Notes under the pieces: model-generated
What the model was told of the DNA's origin: nothing
Seen by the model: the letters and a program-made list of their open reading frames with translations, nothing else
Databases searched by the model: none
Part shown: piece after piece, positions 16,347 through 23,293 of the stretch
Layout of the letters: each line of letters starts with the position of its first letter
Position numbering within the stretch: position 1 is the stretch's first letter
Program-made: the position numbers and the translations under genes
NCBI GenBank assembly: GCA_028293645.1
Contig: JAQGOK010000133.1
Location: 1 to 47,776, forward strand
DNA length: 47,776 nucleotides
From: Chthoniobacter sp.
Lineage (GTDB): Bacteria > Verrucomicrobiota > Verrucomicrobiia > Chthoniobacterales > Chthoniobacteraceae
Direction of reading: 5' to 3'

Positions 16347-17141
16347 ATGGACCGCCTGCTCCTGATCGCCTCCACGTTCTGCTTCCTGTTTGGCTTTGCC
16401 TACACGATGCACGCACTTGGCGCGCGCGTGTATCGCCCGTCGCGACTGAATTTCTTCGCGCTGCTCGCCGGGTTTGGGCTGCAGACCGCGTTTCTCTACG
16501 TACGAGGCGAACGCGTGGGCCGTTGTCCGCTCACGAGCATCTTCGAAGTGCTCATCTTTCTGGCGTGGGCAATGGTGTTGTTTTACCTGCTGATCGGACC
16601 GGCTTACCGGCTCTCGCTGCTGGGGCTCTTCACGTCACCGCTCGTCTTTCTGCTGCAGATCGGCGCGCTGCTTGGCCTGAAGGATCTGCCGACGCGGACA
16701 AAGATCCCGCCGAATGCCTGGATGGAGTTGCACGCCGCGATCTCGGTGGTCGCCTACGGCGCGTTTGCTTTGGCCTGCGTCGCCGGGGTCATGTATCTGG
16801 CTCAGGAGCGACAACTTAAAACCCACCATATTCATTCCTTCTTCTACCATTTGCCGCCGATCCGGGATCTGGCGGTGGCGAATCGGCGTCTGATCGTGAC
16901 CGGCTTCATGCTGCTGACCGTGGGGATCTTCGCCGGCCTGATGATCGGCAACCTGCAGTCGCACGCCGTGAAGATCGCGTGGTCGATCGGCGTTTGGCTG
17001 CTCTACGGCGGCATTTTCGCGCTGAGCAAAGGACACCGGCTGAGCCCGCGCCGCGCTGCCTGGATGTCCGTGGGCGCCTTTACCGCCGTCTTGCTCACTT
17101 TGTCCGGGATCACCTTCATCGAAGACGCGGTCTCCTACTGA
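16347..17141 (+). CDS. hemX: HemX / CcsA-like cytochrome c biogenesis membrane protein
   Basis: A 264-residue inner-membrane protein with about eight hydrophobic segments, starting at ATG 16347 (MDRLLLIASTFCFLFGFAY); the track start at 16212 is an overextension. It has the CcsA/HemX core: ANAWMELHAAISVVAYGAFALACVAGVMYL with the conserved H, then a GFMLLTVGIFAGL helix and AWSIGVWLLYGGIF. The full tryptophan-rich WGxxWxWD motif of CcsA is not present, which favours the HemX branch. In Bacillus, HemX lowers the amount of HemA. Here it directly precedes hemA (stop 17141, hemA start 17144), which supports the HemX assignment, although a role in cytochrome c heme delivery cannot be excluded. Confidence 0.78.
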   Translation: MDRLLLIASTFCFLFGFAYTMHALGARVYRPSRLNFFALLAGFGLQTAFLYVRGERVGRCPLTSIFEVLIFLAWAMVLFYLLIGPAYRLSLLGLFTSPLVFLLQIGALLGLKDLPTRTKIPPNAWMELHAAISVVAYGAFALACVAGVMYLAQERQLKTHHIHSFFYHLPPIRDLAVANRRLIVTGFMLLTVGIFAGLMIGNLQSHAVKIAWSIGVWLLYGGIFALSKGHRLSPRRAAWMSVGAFTAVLLTLSGITFIEDAVSY

Positions 17142-17143
17142 AC

Positions 17144-18208
17144 ATGGAGATCGTCTGCTTCGGCCTGAGCCATCACACCGCGCCAGTGGAGTTGCGGGAA
17201 CGCTTTGCGATTCCGGAAACGCACGCGGGTGAGGTGGCGACCCGTTTGAAAGCGGCACCCGGCGTGCAGGAAGCCGTCGTCGTCTCCACCTGCAATCGCG
17301 TCGAGTTTTACATTGCCGCCGACGATCACCGCGCCGGAGTCGCTGCCGTCCAGGAGTTTCTCGCGGAACGCATCGGCGACGCGGACGCCGAGCATTTCTT
17401 CCAACACCCGACGGCTGCGAGCATCCGGCATCTTTTCCGCGTCGCCGGCGGGCTGGACTCGATGATTTTGGGCGAGACGGAGATTCTCGGGCAGGTGAAA
17501 AAAGCCTATGCCGCCGCGGCGGAAGCCGGTGCAACGTCGAAGCATCTGAACAAGCTTTTCCAGCGGGCCTTCAACGTGGCCAAAGAAGTCCGCACAAAGA
17601 CCAACATCACGCGCGGGGCCGTCAGCGTCGGCAGCGTCGCGGTCGAACTCGCGGAACGGATCTTCGGACGACTCGCGAGTTGCAAGGTGATGATCCTCGG
17701 TGCGGGAGAGACCAGCGAGTTGACCGCCGGAGCTTTGCACTCCCGCGGCGTTCGTTCCATTTTCGTCGCCAACCGCAGCTACGATCGCGCCGCGGCGCTG
17801 GCCGCAAAGATGAGTGGCACCGCGCTGCATTTCGAAGACTGGCCGCACCAGTTCCGCGATGTCGATATTCTCATCGGCTCGACCTCGGCGCCGCATCACG
17901 TGCTCACGGCAGAGCAACTCATCCCGGTGATGCGCACGCGGGCAGATCGCCCGCTGTTTTGCATCGATCTGGCCGTGCCGCGCGATATCGATCCCGCGGT
18001 GAACGACCTCGACGGGGTGTATCTCTACGACATCGATTCGCTGCAAAAGATCGCCGACGATTCGATGAATGTGCGCCGCCAGGAACTGGTGGTTTGCGAG
18101 GAGATGATCGAGCGGCACGCGCAAGAGTTTGGCCAGTGGCTGGCCAGCGGATGGACCGGCGCGCCGCAAGGCTTTGCGCCCGCCGTTTCCGGGGGACTGA
18201 AATCGTGA
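17144..18208 (+). CDS. hemA: Glutamyl-tRNA reductase, short form
   Basis: Reduces glutamyl-tRNA to glutamate-1-semialdehyde, the first committed step of C5-pathway heme synthesis. The start at ATG 17144 gives MEIVCFGLSHHTAPVELRE. The catalytic Cys50 is in VSTCNRVEFY; the substrate-domain signature is HLFRVAGGLDSMILGETEILGQVKKAY; the NADPH-binding core is VMILGAGETSELTA followed by IFVANRS; then CIDLAVPRDIDP. At 354 residues it is about 60-80 residues shorter than usual: it stops in the long spinal helix (EEMIERHAQEFGQWLAS) and lacks the C-terminal dimerisation domain. There is no hidden continuation, because hemC begins in a GTGA overlap with the stop. It is translationally coupled to hemC. 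Confidence 0.93.
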   Translation: MEIVCFGLSHHTAPVELRERFAIPETHAGEVATRLKAAPGVQEAVVVSTCNRVEFYIAADDHRAGVAAVQEFLAERIGDADAEHFFQHPTAASIRHLFRVAGGLDSMILGETEILGQVKKAYAAAAEAGATSKHLNKLFQRAFNVAKEVRTKTNITRGAVSVGSVAVELAERIFGRLASCKVMILGAGETSELTAGALHSRGVRSIFVANRSYDRAAALAAKMSGTALHFEDWPHQFRDVDILIGSTSAPHHVLTAEQLIPVMRTRADRPLFCIDLAVPRDIDPAVNDLDGVYLYDIDSLQKIADDSMNVRRQELVVCEEMIERHAQEFGQWLASGWTGAPQGFAPAVSGGLKS

Positions 18209-19161
18209 CGCGTTTCGTGCTCGGCACGCGCGGCAGCGCTTTGGCCCTCGCCCAGGCGGAGCTGACCCGGATCGCGCTGAGTCGCGTTTTCCCCGAGTTG
18301 GAGATCGAGCAAAAGGTATTCGTCACGCGCGGCGATCAGAAGCTGGACCTGAGTTTGATCCGCGCAAATGAGGCGGGAGGAAAAGGGCTCTTCACGAAAG
18401 AACTCGAAGACGCCCTGCTGACCGGGACCATCGATGTCGCGGTGCATAGCTTGAAGGATTTGCCCGGCCAGAATCCGCCGGGGCTGACCGTCACCGCGGT
18501 CCTGGAACGCGCACCGACCGCGGACGTGTTGATCACGAAAACAGCGATGGCGTTTGATGCGCTGCCGCAAGGCGCCGTGATCGGCACGAGTAGCGTGCGC
18601 CGGGCGCGGCAGCTGCAATGGCTGCGGCCGGATCTGCGCGTGCGCGAGTGGCGGGGCAATGTGCAGACGCGGCTGCGTAAACTGTTTGAAGATCCCGATG
18701 TGACTGGGATCGTGCTTGCTCACGCGGGGTTGGCCCGTCTCGGCTGGCTGGGAGAAGCCCTCGAGGCAAGTGGCTTATCGCTCCAGACCGAGGTCGGCAC
18801 CTTCCACGCGCAATCGTTGGGCGCACGCCTATTCCCAGCGATCGGACAAGGCGCGATCGCGCTGCAAAGCCGAGCGGATCGCGCGGAAGTCACGGCGGTT
18901 TTGGCCCGGATCGATCACTCGCCGACGCACCTTGCGATTCGTGCCGAGCGTGAGTTGCAACGGCTCCTCGCCGGCGACTGCGCATTGCCTGTTGGCGTGC
19001 GCACGGAACTCACGGGCGATCAGTTGCGGATGCAGGCAGTCCTCTTCTCGCCGGACGAGTCCGCGCCGCCGTCCGAGGCTGCCGCGGAAGGCACTGACCC
19101 CGAGGTCGTCGCCGCGCAAGTTTTTGATGAACTCACCAATCCCATGGTCTCCCGCACATGA
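18205..19161 (+). CDS. hemC: Porphobilinogen deaminase (hydroxymethylbilane synthase)
   Basis: Polymerises four porphobilinogens to hydroxymethylbilane. The start is GTG 18205 in a GTGA overlap with hemA; the listed ORF start at 17680 lies inside hemA in another frame. The protein is 318 residues. It opens with LGTRGSALALAQAEL and carries the active-site Asp in VAVHSLKDLP (D85), the substrate-binding arginines in IGTSSVRRARQLQWLRPDL and EWRGNVQTRL, and the dipyrromethane-cofactor Cys259 in LAGDCALPVG. All catalytic elements are present. It overlaps the cobA/hemD fusion by four bases (ATGA). Confidence 0.95.
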   Translation: MTRFVLGTRGSALALAQAELTRIALSRVFPELEIEQKVFVTRGDQKLDLSLIRANEAGGKGLFTKELEDALLTGTIDVAVHSLKDLPGQNPPGLTVTAVLERAPTADVLITKTAMAFDALPQGAVIGTSSVRRARQLQWLRPDLRVREWRGNVQTRLRKLFEDPDVTGIVLAHAGLARLGWLGEALEASGLSLQTEVGTFHAQSLGARLFPAIGQGAIALQSRADRAEVTAVLARIDHSPTHLAIRAERELQRLLAGDCALPVGVRTELTGDQLRMQAVLFSPDESAPPSEAAAEGTDPEVVAAQVFDELTNPMVSRT

Positions 19162-20681
19162 AGTCCGCAAAGTCTGAAGGCGTTTGTTACCTCGCCGGCG
19201 CCGGCCCTGGCGATATGGGTCTCGTCACCCTCAGGGTGAAAGAGGTCGTCGAGACGGCCGAGGTGATCGTTTACGACTACCTCTGCAACCCGGACATCCT
19301 CAGCTGGGCGCCGGCCGGGACGGAGATCATCTACGCGGGCAAAAAGGCGGGCCAGCACACGCTTGCGCAGGGCGAGATCGATACGCTGCTGGTGGAGAAA
19401 ACGCGCGCCGGCAAACGCGTGGTGCGGCTCAAAGGCGGCGATCCGTTTCTGTTCGGCCGCGGCGGTGAAGAAGCCGAAGCGCTCGCGGCGGCGGGGCTGC
19501 GCTTTGAAGTGATTCCCGGCGTTTCGTCTGCCCTCGCCGCGCCGGCTTATGCGGGCATTCCCGTGACCCATCGCGAGCACACCGCGCAACTCACGATTTT
19601 CACCGGGCACGAGAATCCTGCGATAGCCGATAGCAGCCTCGATTTCGCGCAACTTGCGGTCTCGCCGGGGACGAAGGTGATGCTGATGGGCGTCGAGCGG
19701 ATCGAGGCGATCACCGCCAGGCTTCGCGAGCATGGCACCGCGCCGGAGACGCCGGTGGCATTGGTGCGCTGGGGGACAACGGGGCGGCAACAAACCTTGC
19801 GCGGGACCGTGGCGGACATCGCGCAGAAAGTCATGGAGGCCGGTTTTCAAGCGCCGGCCGTGGCGGTGTTTGGAGATGTGGTGAAGCTGCGCGATCGTTT
19901 GAACTGGTTTGAAACGCGCCCGCTCTTCGGCCGCCGCATCGTGGTCACCCGCACCCGGAAACAAGCAGGAGCCTTGACCGGCGGCTTGCGGCAGCTCGGC
20001 GCGGACGTTTTTGAGATCCCGACCATCCGCATCGAGCCGCCGACGCAAATGCTCGAATTCGGCGAACTGGTGCAGGATTCGCATCAATACGACTGGATCG
20101 TTTTCACTTCGCCAAATGGTGTCGAAGCGTTCTTCAACATGTTCTACCGGCTTTACCAGGATGCCCGGGCGATCGGCGGTGCGAAGATCGCGGCGATTGG
20201 GCCGGCCACCGCGGCGAAGGTCCGCGAGTATCACCTGCATGTGGATTTGCAGCCGGAGGAATTTGTCGCCGAAGGCGTGATCGCGGCGTTTCAAAAAGAC
20301 GGCTCCGTCGAGAACCTCCGCATCCTGCTCGCGCGAGCCGAACAGGCCCGCGACGTCCTGCCGCGCGAGCTGGCGAAGCTCGGTGCGATCGTCGATGAAG
20401 CAGTCGCTTATCGCACGGTGCCGGAGACGGATGATGTGAGCGGAGCCGCGCGACGTTTCGCGGAAGAAGGCGCAGATCTGATCACCTTCACGAGCAGTTC
20501 CACCGTGACCAACTTCATGGCTTTAAAGCTCCCCTGGCCGGCCAATCTGCAGACGGCTTCAATCGGACCGGTCACATCGCAGACCATGCGAGAGCTGGGC
20601 TTGAAGGTGGATGTCGAAGCGAAAAAGTACGACATCCCCGGCCTGATCGCAGCCGTTCGGAAGCACTTCGGTGCGAATTAA
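19158..20681 (+). CDS. cobA/hemD: Fused uroporphyrinogen-III C-methyltransferase / uroporphyrinogen-III synthase
   Basis: A 507-residue two-domain enzyme. Residues ~8-250 are the SAM-dependent SUMT (CobA): VCYLAGAGPGDMGLVTLR, YDYLCNPDIL, VRLKGGDPFLFGRGGEEAEAL, FEVIPGVSSALAAPAYAGIP, THREHT and TGHENP. Residues ~255-505 are HemD: RRIVVTRTRKQAGALTGGL, FEIPTIRIEPP, WIVFTSPNGVEAFF and ITFTSSSTVTNF. HemD closes hydroxymethylbilane to uroporphyrinogen III; CobA methylates it twice to precorrin-2, the branch point to siroheme and cobalamin. The fusion is common in several phyla. It feeds siroheme to the sulfite/nitrite reductase encoded at 37986-39641. It is the last gene of the hem operon and overlaps hemC by four bases. 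Confidence 0.94.
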   Translation: MKSAKSEGVCYLAGAGPGDMGLVTLRVKEVVETAEVIVYDYLCNPDILSWAPAGTEIIYAGKKAGQHTLAQGEIDTLLVEKTRAGKRVVRLKGGDPFLFGRGGEEAEALAAAGLRFEVIPGVSSALAAPAYAGIPVTHREHTAQLTIFTGHENPAIADSSLDFAQLAVSPGTKVMLMGVERIEAITARLREHGTAPETPVALVRWGTTGRQQTLRGTVADIAQKVMEAGFQAPAVAVFGDVVKLRDRLNWFETRPLFGRRIVVTRTRKQAGALTGGLRQLGADVFEIPTIRIEPPTQMLEFGELVQDSHQYDWIVFTSPNGVEAFFNMFYRLYQDARAIGGAKIAAIGPATAAKVREYHLHVDLQPEEFVAEGVIAAFQKDGSVENLRILLARAEQARDVLPRELAKLGAIVDEAVAYRTVPETDDVSGAARRFAEEGADLITFTSSSTVTNFMALKLPWPANLQTASIGPVTSQTMRELGLKVDVEAKKYDIPGLIAAVRKHFGAN

Positions 20682-20723
20682 GGCATTTTCATCTCCATCG
20701 AATCTGAAACTCGGAGAGCTGGC

Positions 20724-21623
20724 GTGAATCCGGCTGATAGCAGTCGGGGTATGCCCGAACCCGAACCGTTCTCCGAACCCGACTTTGACTCGCAGTTGCG
20801 CGGTCTCTTCGAGGAAGCGGCCCAACAGATCAACGAGACCAAGAATACCGCAGGGCTTTTCACCAAGCAGGACGCGGCGCCGAAGGATGCAGTGCGGCAT
20901 TCGGAGGAGCGGGTGCTGCGTGCCTACGCCAGTCTCCCACAGATGATGCGTCCGATGGTGCTCGGGCTGGAAGCGGTGACCCGTGCGACCGGTGAGAACT
21001 CGCAGCTTTTGCAAAAGATCGAGCAGAACGCTCGAGAGTCGGCCGAAGTGCAGAAGCCTTTACCGCAACTCATCGAGAGCCTGCAGGCGATGCTCGAGAA
21101 CCGCAATGGAGTCAGCCAGCGGATGTTCGATGCGCTGCATGAAGAACTCAAAGGGTACAAGGACGGGTTTCTCATGGAATCGGTGCAAAAGCCGATCATT
21201 CGCGATCTGATCTCGCTCTACGACGACCTCAACAAGATTCACCTGCAGATGAAGGACGCCGCCGCGGATATGACCCGCGTGCCCGGCCAGGCGGCGGCGA
21301 TTGCCGCGACGCGGATGAAAACGATGGAGACGAATCTGGAGCATCACTGCGAGTTCCTGATCGAGATTTTGGCGCGGCTGGAGGTCACGATGATGCCGGT
21401 GGGTTTCGGCAGACTCGACAAACAGACGCAGCGTGTGGTTGCGATCGAGATCGCGGAAGATCCAGACGAAGACATGCTCGTGACCAAAACCTTGAAGCGA
21501 GGCTTTATGTGGAAAGACCGCGTTCTCCGCGCAGAAGAGGTAGCCATGCGGAAGTGGAAGGAAGGCTACCTGCACGCGCTCTCGACGACCAATCAGACGA
21601 CCCCCGCCGCCCCTGCCAAATGA
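20724..21623 (+). CDS. GrpE-like nucleotide exchange factor, paired with a short Hsp70
   Basis: A 299-residue cytoplasmic protein starting at GTG 20724 (MNPADSSRGMPEPEPF), with GGAG just upstream. The N-terminal half is acidic and helical, with a coiled-coil-prone stretch (~90-190). The C-terminal part (MMPVGFGRLDKQTQRVVAIE, then TKTLKRGFMWKDRVLRAEEVAM) has the GrpE beta-wing pattern, where canonical GrpE reads V..v...G...dRVlRpA.V.V. This is the region of GrpE that opens the Hsp70 nucleotide cleft. It is longer than GrpE (~200 residues) because of the extended helical N-terminus. The stop overlaps the ATG of the hsp70 gene (ATGA), so the two proteins are probably made together. The assignment is by pattern and context; it is not the housekeeping grpE. 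Confidence 0.68.
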   Translation: MNPADSSRGMPEPEPFSEPDFDSQLRGLFEEAAQQINETKNTAGLFTKQDAAPKDAVRHSEERVLRAYASLPQMMRPMVLGLEAVTRATGENSQLLQKIEQNARESAEVQKPLPQLIESLQAMLENRNGVSQRMFDALHEELKGYKDGFLMESVQKPIIRDLISLYDDLNKIHLQMKDAAADMTRVPGQAAAIAATRMKTMETNLEHHCEFLIEILARLEVTMMPVGFGRLDKQTQRVVAIEIAEDPDEDMLVTKTLKRGFMWKDRVLRAEEVAMRKWKEGYLHALSTTNQTTPAAPAK

Positions 21624-23272
21624 ACATTACCACCCCCGGCGGCACGCAAGCTGCACTTCCAAAACTGAGACTTTCGGACCCTGTTATAATGAGCGATTTG
21701 GATAAACCCACAAAGCCGCGGAAAGCGGTCGGTATCGACCTTGGCACCACGTTTTGCGCGATCGCGCACATCGATGCTTATGGCAAACCGCAGATCATCC
21801 CCAACACCGAAAGCGAGCGGATCACGCCGTCGGTGATTCTCTTCGACGGGACGAATGCGATCGTCGGCACGATGGCCAAACAGAACGCCGTCGCGGAGCC
21901 GGAGAAGATCGTCGATTTCGTGAAGCGCGAGATGGGCAAAAGCAAGTCCCAGTTCCACCGCGAGTTTAACGGCAAGATCTATTCGGCTGAAGAGCTCTCC
22001 GCGATCATCATTCGCAAGCTCAAGGCCGACGCGGAGAAATACCTCGGCGAACCCGTGACCGACGCGGTCATCACGGTTCCTGCTTATTTCAACGATGCCG
22101 AGCGGACGGCGACGCTTCATTCCGGCCAGCTCGCCGGCCTGAATGTCCTCCAGGTCATCAACGAGCCGACGGCGGCCGCGCTGGCCTACGGCCTGGATAA
22201 GCTGGAGCAGGAGCAGACGGTTTTTGTCTTCGATCTCGGCGGCGGCACCTTCGACGTGACGATCATGCGCATCGAGAGCAATCACATCCGCATGCTCGCG
22301 AGCAACGGCGACCATCGGCTCGGCGGCAAGGATTGGGATGACATCATCGTCAACTGGGTGGCCGAGGAATTTGATCAGTTGCACAACGACAATCCGTTGC
22401 TCGATCTGCAGAGCTATCAGGACCTCTACAACCGTGCGCTGACTGCAAAGATTCAGCTCTCCAGCCGCTCGCGGACCACGATCGTGCACAGCTTCAACGG
22501 CAAGAGCGTGAAGCTCGACATCACCCGTGAGGATTTTGAGAACCGTGCACGGCATTTGATCGAGAAGTGCAAAACCACGTGTGAAATCGTGATGCAGGAA
22601 GCGAAGCTCGATTGGACAAAGATCGACCGCATCCTACTCACGGGCGGCATGACGCGCATGCCGAGCGTCCGCGAGATGATCAAAGGCATGTCGAGTGTGC
22701 CGATCGCGGATGACGTGAGTCCGGATGAAGCCGTCGCAATCGGTGCGGCGATGCAGGGCGTCCTTTCGATGCTCGGCGAGGAAGATGTGCTCGGCGAACG
22801 CATCCTGCCGCAGGAGGTGCGTGACCGATTCTCCGGTGAAGACGGCTCGTTGATCAAGGTGACCAACATCACCACGCACACCCTTGGAGTGGTTCTTTGG
22901 GACGACACGCGGGTGGAGGAGTACGTCTTCCCGATGATCCGGAAAATGGCGCCGGTGCCGGTCGAGACGAAGAACTCCTTCGGCACGGCCAAGGCGAACA
23001 TGAAGAACGCGATTGTTCGCGTAGTCGAGGGTGAGAGTACGGTGCCGGCCGAATGCACGCCGCTCGGAATCTGCGACATCGAGCTGCCGCCATTTCTGCC
23101 AAAGGGTTCACCGGTCGAGCTGACTTACACCTACAATGAGAATCAGGTGCTCGAGGTGATCGTGGACGCATACGGCCGTCAGAACCGCGTGCAGATTGCC
23201 CGAAATACCGGCCTCTCCGACAGTGAGATCGAATCCGCGACCGCAGATCTCCTTCAGATCACGGTGCTTTAG
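21620..23272 (+). CDS. Short Hsp70 (DnaK-like) chaperone lacking the C-terminal lid
   Basis: An Hsp70-family ATPase. Two starts are possible: ATG 21620 (ATGA overlap with the grpE-like gene, 550 residues) or ATG 21689 (MSDLDKPTKP, 527 residues), which is closer to family length. The ATPase domain is complete: VGIDLGTTFCAIA (phosphate 1), EPTAAALAYGLD, VFDLGGGTFDVTI (phosphate 2), GDHRLGGKDWDD, LLTGGMTRMPSV (adenosine), DEAVAIGAAMQG. The usual linker (DVLLLDV) is replaced by a longer stretch containing EEDVLGERILPQEVRDRF; a shortened beta-sandwich substrate domain follows. The protein ends at DLLQITVL, with no helical lid and no EEVD-type tail. It resembles the lidless Hsp70s encoded beside dedicated co-chaperones. 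The middle gene of a three-gene operon. Confidence 0.9.
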   Translation: MNITTPGGTQAALPKLRLSDPVIMSDLDKPTKPRKAVGIDLGTTFCAIAHIDAYGKPQIIPNTESERITPSVILFDGTNAIVGTMAKQNAVAEPEKIVDFVKREMGKSKSQFHREFNGKIYSAEELSAIIIRKLKADAEKYLGEPVTDAVITVPAYFNDAERTATLHSGQLAGLNVLQVINEPTAAALAYGLDKLEQEQTVFVFDLGGGTFDVTIMRIESNHIRMLASNGDHRLGGKDWDDIIVNWVAEEFDQLHNDNPLLDLQSYQDLYNRALTAKIQLSSRSRTTIVHSFNGKSVKLDITREDFENRARHLIEKCKTTCEIVMQEAKLDWTKIDRILLTGGMTRMPSVREMIKGMSSVPIADDVSPDEAVAIGAAMQGVLSMLGEEDVLGERILPQEVRDRFSGEDGSLIKVTNITTHTLGVVLWDDTRVEEYVFPMIRKMAPVPVETKNSFGTAKANMKNAIVRVVEGESTVPAECTPLGICDIELPPFLPKGSPVELTYTYNENQVLEVIVDAYGRQNRVQIARNTGLSDSEIESATADLLQITVL

Positions 23273-23293
23273 CATTCGTGCCTATCCGCTGAC

